Shown here: piece by piece, positions 12,001-25,498 of the stretch
How the letters are laid out: every line of letters begins with the position of its first letter
Numbering within the stretch: the first letter of the stretch is position 1
Assembly: GCA_011634665.1 (NCBI GenBank)
Contig: WAEK01000006.1
Coordinates: 2,054,501-2,118,500, forward strand
DNA: 64,000 nt
Direction: 5' to 3'
Source of the DNA: Mortierella sp. BCC40632
Taxonomy: Eukaryota; Mortierellomycota; Mortierellomycetes; Mortierellales; Mortierellaceae
Translations under genes and position numbers: made by a program
The notes under the pieces: generated by a model
The model's input: the letters and a program-made list of their open reading frames with translations, nothing else
The model's database searches: none
Told to the model about the DNA's origin: nothing

Positions 12001-15000
12001 CATCTATCACTTGGATGTCGCGGCAATGTACCCTAATATCATTCTCACTAATCGACTTCAACCGGATGCAATCATCGATGAGTCTGTATGCGCCTCTTGT
12101 GACTTCAACAGGGTCGGGAAGGTCTGCGACCGCCAGATGACCTGGTCGTGGCGTGGCGAATATTTCCCGGCAAAGAAGAGTGAATACAATATGATTAAGA
12201 ATCAGCTCGAGGCGGAGAGATTCCCTGGAAAGAAGCCGTGGGATGAGCCTAAGACATTCCATTCCCTGGCAGAGGCGGATCAGGCAGCACTTATCAAAAA
12301 ACGCGTTGCTGATTACTCAAGGACAGTCTACCGCAAGATTCATGAAACACGGGTCCAGGAAAGAACCGCGATTGTTTGCCAGAGAGAGAACCCTTTCTAT
12401 GTGGACACAGTTAAAGCCTTCCGTGATCGCAGATACGAATACAAGGGACTTCACAAAAAATGGAAGGGAGAAGTCGACAAGGCCGGACAAAAGGGAGATT
12501 TGGTCGAGCTCGACAATGCAAAAAAGATGGTAGTTCTTTATGACTCGCTTCAACTAGCCCACAAGTGTATTCTGAATTCCTTCTATGGATACGTCATGAG
12601 AAAAGGTGCCCGGTGGTATTCAATGGAAATGGCTGGAATCGTCTGTCTTACGGGAGCGAGAATCATTCAATTGGCCCGACGTCTTGTGGAGCAGATGGGT
12701 CGGCCTCTTGAGTTGGATACGGACGGAATTTGGTGTATCTTGCCGAAAACCTTTCCAGAGAACTTTACATTCAAGCTCAAGAACGAAAAAAAGTTCCCGA
12801 TTTCGTACCCTTGTACCATGCTGAACCATTTGGTTCACGACAAGTTCACCAATGATCAATACCAGGTCCTCAAGAACCCTGACGATTTTGAGTACGAGAC
12901 GATCAAAGAAAACAGTATTTTCTTTGAGGTTGATGGACCTTATCATGCAATGATCCTGCCAGCATCCAAGGAAGAAGACAAGTTGCTCAAGAAAAGATAT
13001 GCAGTCTTTAACAAGGATGGCTCTGTGGCTGAATTGAAGGGATTTGAGGTGAAACGCCGTGGAGAGCTCAAAATGATCAAGAACTTTCAGTCGCAACTTT
13101 TCAAGGTTTTTTTGGAGGGATCAAATCTTGATGAGTGTTATGCCGCTGTCGCCCGGGTTGCTAACCAATGGCTTGACATTCTGTACAGCAAAGCTGTAGA
13201 CCTTGAGGAGGACGAGCTCTTTGAGCTCATTTCTGAGAACAGGAGCATGTCGAAATCACTGGATGAGTACGGAGCGCAGAAGTCTACTGCCATCAGCACT
13301 GCACGTCGTCTAGGAGAGTTTTTGGGCGATCAGATGGTTAAAGACAAGGGTTTGAACTGCAAGTTTGTCATTGCTGCTCAACCAGCAGGCAGCCCAGTTA
13401 CAGAACGGGCTATCCCTGTCGCCATCTTTTCAGCAGAACCGGCGGTGATGAAGTTTCACCTTCGAAAGTGGCTCAAGGATAGTAGTTTGCAGGACTTTGA
13501 TATCCGCTCAATCCTAGACTGGCACTACTATCTGGAGCGATTTGGAGGAGTAATTCAAAAACTCATTACAATCCCTGCTGCTATGCAAAAAGTATCGAAT
13601 CCAGTTCCTCGTGTCCGTCATCCTGACTGGCTCTTTAAGCGTGTCACAGCCTTGGATGACAAGTTTAAACAGCATCGTATCACGGACGCTTTTAAACCTA
13701 TAGAAAAGGGAGCTGCAAATAGTAGCCATGGTATTGGTGACCTGGAGGATTTTGGATCTTCCAGCGCTCACAATGGTGTCCCACCACGTCCAGTTCTTCA
13801 CAAAGTGACGAGAACTGCGAAAAGACACGCTCCTGATCAGAAATCGCTGGATGAACAGGTGCTTGAGCTCGAGCTTCCTGATGTCATGCCAGACATGTTG
13901 ACAGATTACCGAGGATTCTTGGCCTATCAAAAGATCAAATGGAAACGACAACGTCTCGAGCGCGCACAACGCAAAGCCCTTGGCCAAACACGAGCAAGAG
14001 GGCCCACGGGATCTCTCTCTGGATTTATTCAACAGCAATCAACCAATATTCTGACAAAGCTATGGCAAATCATTCAGATTGTGGAGACAGATATTCCAGG
14101 AGAGTTCAGACTCTGGATTTTGATCGACAAGGCTCTACATTCGGTGCGGTTATCAGTCCCCCGAATCTTTTATGTCAACAGCCGAGTCGAAGATGCAAAT
14201 AACGAGACAAGACTCTTCCCCAAGCAGAAGCTTGTACGCACGCTCCCACGCGCACATCCTTGTTTGTATCTCTACCAGTTCACAATGTCGGAAAGTCTTT
14301 ACCAGCGAGAATCCAAGAACCTGTCCAGTCTTTTCAGTCATCCAGATGTGGAAGGTGTATACGAGACCCAGTTACCGCTCTTGTACCGCGCGATCATTAA
14401 CACAAGTTGTGTCTGCTCTTTGACTAATCGGACAAAGCGAGGACTAGACGAGGGATTTGAACTGGGTGATCTCAAGCCCGAAAATCTGGACAAGCACGAG
14501 TATATTAAGGATGACCGGGCACTTCACTACCTTTATCTCTACCATGCAACCACGGACAGTCGTCACCTCTATGGCCTCTATTCATCTGTCCATAACCAGG
14601 CCTATATCTTTGTTGTTGATGTGGGGGGTCAAAAGGGGTTGACCTCCAACAACTTGGGAGCGATGTACCAGTCCGTAAAGGCTGAGATTGAAGCTATTCC
14701 TGCGTCATCTAGGCGCACCAACAAGGCAATGGATTACTTTGATGCAATCGAATTCCATCCAACTTTTGTGTCGGATGAGAAGAGTGCTCTAAGAGGAATA
14801 GTCAAGCTCCTCAGCAAATATCAGGACGAACGCCGCGGCCCGACAGCTGTGATCTTGAATACGCCTAAATCTCGCCAGAGTATGCTTGAGAATATGAGTA
14901 TCCTGTCAGAATTTCCTTTGATCTCGATGCCATGCTCCAAGAGCTCGAAGCCATTCCAGGCGCTTGCCTGGCAAGCCAGTGCAGCCAAACGAATGATTGC

Positions 15001-16897
15001 TCAATATCTAACCGTTGGCGGGTGGATTACGGAACAAATCTCACTCTCAAGATTCTCAGACATTCCACTCTGCAATATTGAACAGGATTCTCCCATATTT
15101 GTCACGGACGTGCTACTAGCACGAAGGTTGCAGCATCATGACATGCTCCTTTGGTGGTCACCATCAAACAGACCGGATCTTGGAGGGCGCGAGGATGACG
15201 AAAATCTTGCAGGATCTGAGGAGCTACAGGATCCTCATATCAACCTACCTGGAAACCATGAAACGGTTTGTTTAGAGATGGACATGCTCCACCTTGCAGT
15301 AAACACGCTGCTTCAGTCGAGTTTGATCAACGAACTCGAAGGGGGCTCTGAGGCAGGACTTGATACTTCTCATACCTTGGACGACTACAACTCAGGCAAG
15401 GTATCAAGCGTCATCTCCTTTGGCTCCGGAACGGCTTCGTCACAAGCATTTGCTATGATTAAAGCAATGGTGCGAGGATGGGCCATTGAACTCTCAGAAT
15501 CTCGGAGTTTTTTTGCTGAGAGTCTGCTTGGCCATTTCCACCGCTGGCTCACGAGTCCGAGCTCAAAGCTCTATGATCCGAGCATGTATGCCCTCGTGCA
15601 TGGGTTGATGAAGAAGGTTTTCCTCCAGCTTGTGGCAGAATTCAAACGTCTAGGCTCGCAAGTCATCCTTGGTAACTTTTACAAGATCACGATTGCAACG
15701 TCAAAAGCTTCCATTGGCAACGCATATGCCTACTGTAACTGGCTGATACGTCACATCCAGTCAAAGCAGTTGTTCATGACAATCGACCTTATTCCAGTCA
15801 ATTATTGGGAGCACTTGATTTGGATGGATGTTGCCAACTATGGAGGAATTATCTGTCCGAACCCACAGGAGGTACAAGATCATGAACAGCCAAACCTGTT
15901 CACACAAGCGCCTCAGCGCGATATTCATATGCAATGGAACATTCAACAATACCTACCGGTAGCTCTTCATAATGAGTTCAAGACGACTATTGGAGAATTC
16001 ATTGACCAGGTGTACAGGTTCCGTCATCAGAAAAAGCTTGCCACACCAAAGAGCATCTCCAATGACAGCACAAATGGCAACGAGTCCACGGGTGCTTCAG
16101 GCCATGGCGACGAAATCGGCAGCGGTGTTAGCAAGAGTGGGACAAAGGCGGACAGAAAGACGCAAGAAGTTGTCGCTTTCAAGAAGAAGTTGATTTCTCA
16201 GTCTATGTCCCGACGTTTACTCAAAGTCTTCCCGGAGCTGATGGCTAAACGACGTGATGCTCAGAAGGATCCGCAGTTGGCTGTCATGTTTGCCTTCCCA
16301 CGCCAACCAGGCTCACATCTCAAGCTTACTAACCCGGCACTGGAATTGATCAAGTCAGTCTCAGCCGTTCTCTCTGTTGACACGACCATTGAGCGAGAAG
16401 TGCGGATCTTGCGAAAGAACTTGTTGGATTTGATCGAGGTTCGGGAGTTTTCAGCAGAGGCAATGTTCACCAACCCTTGCGAATCGTTTGTTCTTCGAGG
16501 AGTGATCTGTTCCTACTGCAACTACTGTCAGGATCTAGACTTTTGCCGTGATCCACACTTGCTACCGAGGATTCGACCAGAGACAGGGGAAATGATCCTA
16601 GGCGCTTGGCGGTGTTTTGAATGCAAGGAAGAGTATGACCGCGATGCGATCGAGGAGTCGATGGTTGCGATCGTTGAGCGAATGGTTGAGCAATTCCAGA
16701 TGCAGGACCTTCGTTGTCTCAAGTGTCGACGTGTCAAACCGGACCATCTGGGTGAATGGTGTGAGTGTTCGGGCAAGTTTGTGACCGTGCTTAGTCGAAA
16801 CGAGTACCTTCGAAAGATGAAAGTGTTTGAAAACATTGCCGAATTTTACGGTCTGCATTTGCTAAGAGAAATTGTTTCATGGACCCTTTCAAGCTAA
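9024..16897 (+). CDS. POL2: DNA polymerase epsilon catalytic subunit
   Basis: Leading-strand replicative polymerase. Ten exons join in phase to 2285 aa, the normal size: 9024-9323, 9420-9545, 9660-9755, 9891-10185, 10323-10516, 10632-10742, 10881-11015, 11100-11462, 11566-11838, 11933-16897. The proofreading exonuclease has [14 protein letters not shown] (Exo I), [11 protein letters not shown] (Exo II) and [13 protein letters not shown] (Exo III). Polymerase motifs are DVAAMYPNI (A), [15 protein letters not shown] (B) and LDTDGIWC (C), with the [13 protein letters not shown] element before the thumb. The C-terminal inactive exo-pol half follows, ending in CysA (CSYCNYC, CFEC) and CysB (CLKC, CEC) clusters that contact the small subunits. 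All catalytic residues are intact. The 4965-base last exon is intronless while the first nine exons are short. Confidence 0.97.
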
Positions 16898-17214
16898 AGC
16901 GAGCAAAGTATTGTTAATATAGACCAGTTTTTCAGTGAAGTAAAGAAAAGCGTCGAGTATTCTTTTTTCCAAGTAGCGATGTAACTGCTGCTCCATTATT
17001 CTTGGTTGCTGAGATTAGATATGACAAATGTCTGCCAGAGGAACCCCTAAAATGAACAATGGAACGCTTACAGAGAACCGAAAATCAACAAGAAGTTTAT
17101 TGTTCTGGCTGTGGTCGAGTCGATATCTCATTTCTTTCCATGTAGAAAGGAGCGACTCGATCCTTGGCTCTGAGACAAGTGTTTTGTTGGAAAGTGATGT
17201 CTACTCCGCCTCGC
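16898..17214. other. Convergent 3' intergenic region POL2 / VPS29
   Basis: About 317 bases between two convergent stop codons. A short ORF at 17028-17222 overlaps the VPS29 end and has no conserved features. Nothing else seen. Confidence 0.6.
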
Positions 17215-18240
17215 CTAGATAGCACGATTATCAAATGGCTTTCTGTACTCGATCTTCTCCACCTTAACTTCGCCGTCGATCAGTTGGTAGACATAAAGTA
17301 CAACTACGGAGCCCTGAAGATCCATAAGAACGAACGAAGGTGTCACATCCCTATTCCATGAGTTATTTGAAGAGCGCAAATTCGATAAAGGTCAGAGTAG
17401 ATTCGTTGTGGCATGAGATAGAAAACTTTGGCCGCAAGTCCGTTGTACTACTACCCCGTTCATTAGTACTGTAATCCTGGCTAATTTTTTTTTTCCTTTT
17501 TCCTTTTTTTTTTTTTTTTTTTTTTTTTGCTGCATACATGTCGCTGTTATGCAGATTGTTCATTGAATCTTTTCCTTTGTGTTTGATGAGAAAACAAATG
17601 ACAGACTTACTCGATCTGGGGGTGGTATGCTCCTGTGGCAGAGCCGGGGTTGACAAAGAATTTACCCTCATGCTCAAAGGCTTCAAACTTGTGCGTGTGT
17701 CCTGTGAGCAAGATATCGACGTCCATCTGACGAGCAGTGATGTTCAGCGCCTCTGTATCGCCCCAAGGGATGATTTGGTGCCCATGGACGACGCCAATAC
17801 GGATTGGTCCATGTGTGATGATCTTTGCCAATGGCAACGCCGAGTTCTGGAGGACATCAGTCAGCCCGGTTCGAGAAAAGAGAGGAAAAGAGAAAGAAAG
17901 AGAAAGAGAGAAAGAAAGAGATACATTATATATCCAGTGATTAGAATTGGTTGATTTCTGTTTCGGCTTGCAGCTCTTTGCCAAGGCGTCCTCTTTTTAC
18001 CTGATCGTAGTCTCCTCTGACTGATTGAATATCGCCAGCCACAGAGCGAAGGTAGTCGAAAGTCTCTTTGTCACAGATGTTGCCGACAGAAATAATTTGT
18101 TGGATCTTTCCTGGGACCTAGTGTGGGAGAAAAGAAAAGGGTCGTTTCTTCCGCTGCGTTAGCCTGCTGACTCATTACTATGCACTGGTGCCTCTTTCTC
18201 TCTGTTCTGTCCTTTCTTTCTTTCTTTCTTTCTCTGTTTC

Positions 18241-18271
<31 letters not shown>

Positions 18272-18551
18272 TCTGCACAAGCATGGGTCAATGGGAGAGC
18301 TGACCACAGTCTTGAACTCTGCTCTTGTGCTCTTTCCCTTTCTCTTTTCCTTTTCTAAGGTTCTTACAAGCAGTTTCCTGAACTTGAGCGGAAGGTCGTG
18401 TGCCCTGTTTGGGATATGGAGATCGCCTATTACTAGAACCAACTACAAACGCCGTTAACATTGATTCCTGTTGTACCCTTGACAAGATATATTCTAGTCC
18501 AAATGCTGTTGCCTATCGATTCAAAGAAATGCAACAAGTCCTCGGTACCAT
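17215..18551 (-). CDS. VPS29: Retromer subunit VPS29
   Basis: Metallophosphoesterase-fold subunit of the retromer, which recycles cargo from endosomes to the Golgi. The conserved blocks are [90 protein letters not shown] and [10 protein letters not shown], ending [13 protein letters not shown]. The exon coding the second block starts at TTG (18442) directly after an AG acceptor. A micro-exon carrying only the ATG at 18549-18551, followed by a GT donor, would give the canonical MLVLVIGD start. Introns include an A-rich tract on the coding strand (T runs near 17505 and 18242 on the plus strand). The start is therefore inferred; the rest is firm. Confidence 0.93.
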
Positions 18552-19879
18552 TGATGTGTGTCGTGGCAGTTATTGTAGAGTGGGTGTGAAGAAAAGTGGG
18601 TAGACTGGATGCGGGAGATGCAGAAATGGAAATGGACTGTTCACGTTGGTCGTCCCAGTCCACCACGCGGTGGAAGAGAGAGAGGGGAGAGAGAGAGAAA
18701 AAGGTGACGTTGTTCCTGGGGAAAAGGTAGGGGTGTATCACGTGCAGAGGACGTTCGCGATGGAGCGAGAGGCAGTGGCGATGCGCTTGCCCCACAAACG
18801 GAACTCCAGTGGTGACGACACGAGTCTCCGCCAGGACCGGGGCTTTGGGCTTTGCCATTCCCTGGTCCTCCTCCATTTTCGTCTTCGGGTTGTCTCAGCG
18901 ACGCGCGAATATGCGAAGGCTGAATGTGACAAGACCAAAGCAGTTCAAAGTAAAGTAAAGAATTTCACCAGTAGAAAAAATGGCCCAATCGCCTAGAAAC
19001 TTTTAGGTGGGAGGAGGAGGAAGAGGAGGGGCACATATCACATTCAAGCGTAGTCAGCGCGCACCAGCTCTACATTCTTGTGCCTGCAAGGCAGGGCTGG
19101 ACATATTCAACGGTCTGAAAGGGCTCACCTATTTTGCATGTATAGGTGGTGGGATGAGCATTCTCGCTGGCCATACGATCCGAGCGCAGAAGGGAGCCGA
19201 TCGCTTGCAACACGCCCAAAGAGAAAGTACACGTCAACGATCGATCGGGCTGGGCTCGACGAGGCTTCCTGGTGGGGGAAGAAGGAGGGGGAGAAAGAGG
19301 GAGCGCCCGTCTCCAGCTGTATTGGCGATGTTTGTTGAGCAAGCGCCCGCTTGGCATACCATGTTGTAGTAGACATTTCCCACAAATAAGAGGCTCCGGG
19401 AGCTCGCACATGGGGCGATGTGGGCCACAGGCACCCAGCTCAACAGTCCATCCGTCCATCCACGGGCATTTGACTCTGACCGCTCTCCTCCCCCAGTCTA
19501 TAGCCAACCAACACACTGTCCTTCTTCATCCCGCTTTTGCATTAGCAGCTCTAATCTGTGTTTGCAAATCTCCTGTTTGCATCCCTTGTTGCATCCTCAG
19601 TGCATCGGTACTGCATCGTCATTGCAGCGACCATAGCATTGCTATTGGCATCAACTTTAATCATCTTCATCTTTTCCTCTTTCTCCCTCTTTCTCCCTTG
19701 CTCCCCGTTTGCCCCTCATCTTCCATTCTTACATCCTTGATAGCTCTTTTGGCCCTGGGTTTTATCTCTCCTCCTCTTCTTACCACGTTTCCCTTCTCCC
19801 TCCTCTCCTATTCCCACTCTCCTTTCTCCCTTCTCTCTTGCTCTCCAACACTGCCGTCTTTAATACCTCTTAATATACC
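18552..19879. promoter_or_regulatory. Divergent promoter region, VPS29 / ABC transporter
   Basis: 1.3 kb with no supported gene. It holds an E-box-like CACGTG at 18739-18744, purine-rich stretches near 18660-18720 and 19005-19030, and a long CT-rich tract at about 19660-19850 just before the ABC transporter ATG. CT-rich tracts next to start sites are common in fungal promoters. ORFs here are low complexity or overlap each other on both strands. Confidence 0.5.
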
Positions 19880-21974
19880 ATGGAAGGCGCCCAGGCACAG
19901 CCTGGCCATGACCATGGCGCAGGAATCGAGCTCACGCTCCGAAACCTTTCCCTCTCTGTTATTCCTCCGCCCTCATTCCTGACCAGAGTTGCGCGGAAGA
20001 TGAATTTGACCACCTCTTCAAGCAATAAGGACCAGTCTACGATCGACCCCCTTGGCACCACCACCACAAATCACGTCAGCCTTACTGAGCTCAGTCCTGG
20101 TAATGCCAATGATACCACGATCCCCATCCCTTCTTCCAGCGGTCCCACAGCCACGCCCGAGACGTACGCCGATAAAGATCTTAGGAATGTTGGAGTCAAC
20201 ATCTTTCGTAACGTTGATCTAACCGTCCGACCTGGGCAAGGTATGTCTCCCTCTAATCACAATGCTACTGCAGAAAGCTCATATCCAGAGGGGGAGAGAA
20301 AAAAATTCATCTGACATATCCCCACGCTTGTCTTTCCTCCCGCAGTGTGTATCATCCTTGGCGGGTCAGGATCGGGCAAGACAACGCTCCTGAATACAAT
20401 TGCTGGCCGGATGAATGGCCCTGAGGTGTGTACATCTGGCAGTATCCAATGCAATGGAGTCAAGGCAAAAAAGTTTTGGAATGATGGTAGTGTTGGCTAT
20501 CTTCAGCAGTATGACTTTCTCATGCCCTTCCTCACGTAAGTCATTTTTTTTTTTTTTTTTTTTTTTTTTTTGGTTGGTTGGTCGGTTGCAAAACCTCCAT
20601 GCCTCGCCTGTTATACGTGGAACGTGTGCCAGTGTCAATGGTGTACAACATGCGTTGATTAATGCTAAACCGCTTCAATAATGTGTTATCATTAGGGTCC
20701 GAGAGACTCTCCAATATGCGGCTCATCTGCGGCTACCAAGAACAATGTCCTCGCAAAAGAAGCAGGAGCTGGTCGAGCTGGTCCTTCTTGAGTTGGGCTT
20801 GAAGGAGTGCGCCGACACCAGGGTTGGTGACCCCGGTGGAGGTGAAAGTGGTAGCGGCGGAATCCGAGGCATCAGTGGCGGAGAACGTCGACGTGTCTCT
20901 GCTGGAGTCCAGCTTCTGACTAACCCCAAGATGTTGCTCTGTGACGAAGTAACTTCAGGTACTTCCCCCTACTATGTCTCTGGAACGATAGTAGCTTCTT
21001 TGCTCTCTGCCTTGAAACGTCTGTTCACCCATTTTTTTCGTTTTGAACTACTTGGGGATGATTTACCATAGGTTTAGACGCGTTCTCATCCTATGAAGTC
21101 ATGAAGTCTCTCACAAACCTAGCCAAGACCTCTCAAAAGACTATCGTCATATCGATTCACCAACCACGTTCGGAAATCTTCAAGTTGCTTGCAGAGTCCG
21201 ATGGCCAAATGGTCCTACTTTCACGAGGTGATGTCATCTACAGCGGCCCTGTTCGATCTGTTCTTCCTTGGATCGAATCATCGGGTGTTGGGTCCTGCCC
21301 AGCAGGCGTTAATCCCTTTGACTATCTCCTGGATCTGAGCATGATCGACTTTGCCAGTAATGCTCTGGAAAAGACGACAGCTGTCCGAAGAGATGTGCTT
21401 GTTCAGGCATGGGTCAACAGGCACAAGAACGCGAGACTGAGTGAGTGCCTCATGACTTCGCACGGTGCCTTAGACAAAGAAGTTTCGGCGGCGTCGAGAG
21501 TCGCCAACATGTCTCTACTGACTAGTAGTGGAGGTGAATCTTCCAAGAACCCTGGAAATGTTCCCACATCCGTTTCCTTGGCTGTAGACATCATCCCTAA
21601 AGGAGCCGGTCCTAGCCTCCTGAGTCAGATCCGCGTGCTAACTTCTCGGGGATGGCGGAACCAGATCAGAGACAACATTGTTATATGGGGGTGCGTCGGC
21701 GAATGTATTCTCATTGGTCTTGTTGTGGGTGCGATCTTCTACCAAATGGATGACTCTCTGGCAGGCATTCGGTCCCGGTCTAGTTTGATTTATGCTGTCG
21801 GGGCGATCCAAGCATATTTGATGCTGATGATCTTAATCTATCGGTTGTCTCAGGAAATCGTGGTCTATGATCGTGAGAGAATGGATAGATGGTACGGACC
21901 GTTGCCTCACCTCATAAGTAGCTGTCTTTATGCTGCAATCCCCAACATTATCTATCCACTTGGTAAGTCCTCGC

Positions 21975-22030
<56 letters not shown>

Positions 22031-25000
22031 GACTAAAGTTGTTACGAATCCCAAGCTAACCAGTGCTCGATATAGTGTTTTCGGTGATTGTCTACTATCT
22101 TACAGGACTGAGGACAGACAGTCTTGAGCACATTGGATGGTGGATCCTTGTGAACATTTGTGTGCAGTTTGTCACGTATGTACACCATTTCCAATGTGGT
22201 TGAAGTTTTTACATTCCCCATCTTACCGGAAACACAACCTAACCAGGAATCAATCATTCTTGATCGACCTAGATTTGCCTTTGCCGTGCTATGTTCATCA
22301 GTAGTTCGGGGGTTCTCTTCAGCTTCCATGCTCGGCAACGCTATTTTTGCCTTCTTTGGTATGTCTTATTCCCTCGCCTAGCTTAATCCATTTGCCATGC
22401 TATGACCATTTTAGTCAAAGAGAAAAGGGGTACCAATTGACACTTCGACTCGATTGTTTCTGTCGTTTTGCAGGTCTTTCTACTGGATTCTTTGTTGTGG
22501 TAAGCGACATCCCTGTATGGTTACGGTGGATTCGTTACCTTGCATATACAAACCTCTGCTACTCTATCTTGGCCAGCAATGAGTTTACGGACCACAGGTT
22601 TGCGTGCCCCTACACTGACGCTGACGGAAACTGGGATCCTGTGCGATGTGCGCCCTACGATGGAAACGCCATTCTAGTAGGTCAGCTGGACCTTAAGGCT
22701 GACTATTACCCAGGTATACAATGAACGATTGTGGATGGATTCGAAGTTCCAGAGGGGTTGTAACTTTTGACCAAGTCTGACATCTCCGTCTCATCCCTGG
22801 ATATTTCATTTTACTAGAGCCGCTCCTGTACATGTTGGCCTATTTCTTTGGGTTCTTGTTTGTCGCATGGGTAGCATTGACTGTGCACATTGTGAATCCG
22901 ACCAATATGGGCATGGGGCCTACATTGATGGATCTATTCATCAACCAAGCGGCCAAACTCTTTCGTCGCAAGCCCCATGTTCTCTCGAGCGCCTCCATTC
23001 ATGAAAATACATCAGCAGCTTCCTCGGCTGAGACCCTCGATATTGAGAAAGCTCGAGAGGGAGAGACTCGATTGGACGTGTTTTCAAGAGGATTGGAGCG
23101 GAAAGCGCCCGTCACCATTCGGGTTGAAGCACTATACCTCTCTGTCTTCTTATCAATGTTCGAATGGACACCAAAGGGGATCTGGCTGTGGATGCGTGGA
23201 GAGAAGAAAGAGAAGAAGTTGCTAAAAAATGTAGATGTGGTTTTCCCAGCAGGCGAGCTGACAGCAATCTTGGGCGGAAGTGGCGCTGGAAAGGTGAGCT
23301 TTTTTTTTTTTTTTTTTTTTTTTCGATCAGACTACACATATTTATGACGGCTTATGCGCTAACTTTTGGAGTGATTTTATTATCTACGATAGACAAGCCT
23401 ACTGAATGTGCTACTCCATCGCACATCCTCTAATCTTAAGATGAAAGGGTCGATTTACTATAACGAGACCAAGAACCCTACTCTTAGAATGATCAATGGT
23501 GTCTGTTCATACGTTCGACAGGATGACAACTTCTTACTATCTCATCTGACAGTCCGTGAAACCCTTCAATATGCAGCAGAGCTACGAATGGATTCCTCTA
23601 TCTCCAAAGAAGACAAGTATAGCAAGGTAGAGGATATTATCGATCTACTGGGTCTTCGCGAATGTGCGGATGTGATTATCGGAGGACCTACGGTCAAAGG
23701 TTGCTCAGGCGGCCAACGACGAAGAGTTTCTATTGGTATCCAATTGGTGACAGAGCCAGCATGCTTGTTCTTGGATGAGCCCACAAGTGGATTGGACGCA
23801 TTAACTGGTAATTGTTTCTATGTAACTCAAAGGACTCGTTCTTGATTGTTTTTGGCACTTACCATTGCTTACCTGCTTTTTATGTAATTTTTTTGGGGAA
23901 AATAATAGCTAAAGCGGTGGTGTTAACACTTAAGAGGATTGCTGCAAGTGGACGGACTGTGGTTTGTACGATCCACCAGCCTCGAGCGGATATTTGGCAT
24001 GTATTTGATAACGTAGTGCTACTCGTCACCGGAGGCTGCGCCGCTTATTCTGGACGAGCTGACAAGGTTGTTGAGTACTTTGAGGAGGCAGGACATGTTG
24101 CTCCCGAGTTTACAAACATCCCTGGTAAGAAGAATAATGATCGTGAATGCAAAATGACTCGAAACTTGGTTTTGAGTAAGAGAACTTTCAGTTGGGATTA
24201 CAAAAGTAGACTGCTGCAAACATGAGCTAAAATTTGCTTTGCCTATTATTCGCCCCCTAGACTTTATTCTCGACACAGCATCTGTGAACCTCAGATCTCC
24301 TGAGCTTGAAGAAAAGACACGAAAGGTGGTGAACGCCCTTGTGGAGAGATTCGATAATAACAAGAGTGAGATGCTCTCGTCTCAGCTCTCCGCCCAGGGT
24401 CAGGGCGAACTCACAAAAGTAAACCCACAGTTTGCCCACTTCTTCAAGGCGTTCCCAATCCTGACGCGTCGGTCATTCGTGAACACATTTCGACAGAAGG
24501 GGCTGTACTTCAACCGCGTTTTCCAGCCAGTGATCGTTGCAATCATCATGACCATTTTTTTTGCACCACTTGGGAACGGGCCAAACAGCGTCACTAGTCG
24601 ATTCGGTTTGTTACAACAAACCTCTCCAATTGTTTTCTCTGGAATGTTGAACAATGTCGCGATTTATCCTTTTGAGGTGAGATATCCGACCTGGACACAA
24701 AACCGAATGACCAGGACTCCTCTCTTTATTTTACCTTTCTAACCGGTTCTTTGTTTTTCCGCCAATAGAGAGATATATCTTACAGAGAAATCTCCGACGG
24801 TGGATATAGTGCCACTTCGTTTTTTTTTTCGTTTATGGTGAACGAGTTGCCACTCGAGGTCATTGGATCACTGGGAGTGACAATTTTTATGCTTACAATC
24901 ACGCGGATGCAGACAACTGTCTTGACATTCTTCTCATTCTGGGTGATTATGTTCGGATATATCAACACTGGTGAAACTATCGGAATGGCCTTCTCGACTT

Positions 25001-25498
25001 TTGCAACTCATGCTGGCTTTAATATCACATTGATGAGTGCTGTGGTAAGGGGTCGCTTTTCAACCGTCTTTTTGCTAGAGTAACCTTAAATTTCCTGTTA
25101 GTCCTCTTTCATCTTTTGACTCTGTGTATCTTTCTGACCTCGAATCTTCTTTAATCTAACCCCTGTGCCTATAGATCAGCGTCTTTTCCTTGATGACAGG
25201 ATTCTTGTCTCTCAACATCCCACGTTTCTTAGAGGTGATTAACTACATTTCTCTGTTCAAGTATGGGTCCGTTATTATGACCCAGAACGAGTTTGAGGGC
25301 AAAGTCTTTGACTGCACACCCGAGCAAGTGACAATGGGCGCCTGCCCAATACCGACAGGTGAAGATGCTCTGGCTTTGCTCAAGTTCCAGGACAAAAACT
25401 GGGATCTCCACATGGGCTTGTTTGTTGCGGTCGTGGTAGGATACAGGATCTTAGCTTGGGTCGTTCTATTGGCCAAAGTCAAAACCAGTCGCTGGTAG
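19880..25498 (+). CDS. Full-size ABCG-family transporter (YOL075C type)
   Basis: Two half-transporters in one chain, each nucleotide-binding domain before its membrane domain (reverse order, as in ABCG/WHITE). NBD1 has Walker A GGSGSGKTT, LQQYD Q-loop, ISGGERRRVS signature and Walker B LLCDEVTSG. NBD2 has Walker A GGSGAGKT, signature CSGGQRRRVS, Walker B LFLDEPTSGLD and IHQPRADIW. Both sites look competent. Membrane helices follow each NBD (for example VIWGCVGECILIGLVVGAIF; VFQPVIVAIIMTIFF; LGVTIFMLTI). Shorter NBDs and no PDR-type N-terminal domain suggest the YOL075C-like group rather than PDR drug pumps. At least ten introns; one splits NBD2 Walker A between GK and T. Substrate unknown; lipid or xenobiotic export is family knowledge only. 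Confidence 0.9.
20544..20571 (+). repeat. Homopolymer T28 in ABC transporter intron
   Basis: T run directly after the GTAAGTCA donor following the NBD1 segment ending MPFLT. Confidence 0.95.
21978..22024 (+). repeat. Homopolymer T47 in ABC transporter intron
   Basis: Longest T run in the window, 13 bases after a GTAAGTCC donor in the first membrane domain. Confidence 0.95.
23300..23323 (+). repeat. Homopolymer T24 in ABC transporter intron
   Basis: T run after the GTGAGC donor of the intron that interrupts the NBD2 Walker A motif. Confidence 0.95.

Noticed and set aside
19272..19982. 236-codon plus-strand frame before the ABC transporter
   Set aside because: Made of CT-rich promoter sequence and overlaps the ABC start in another frame.
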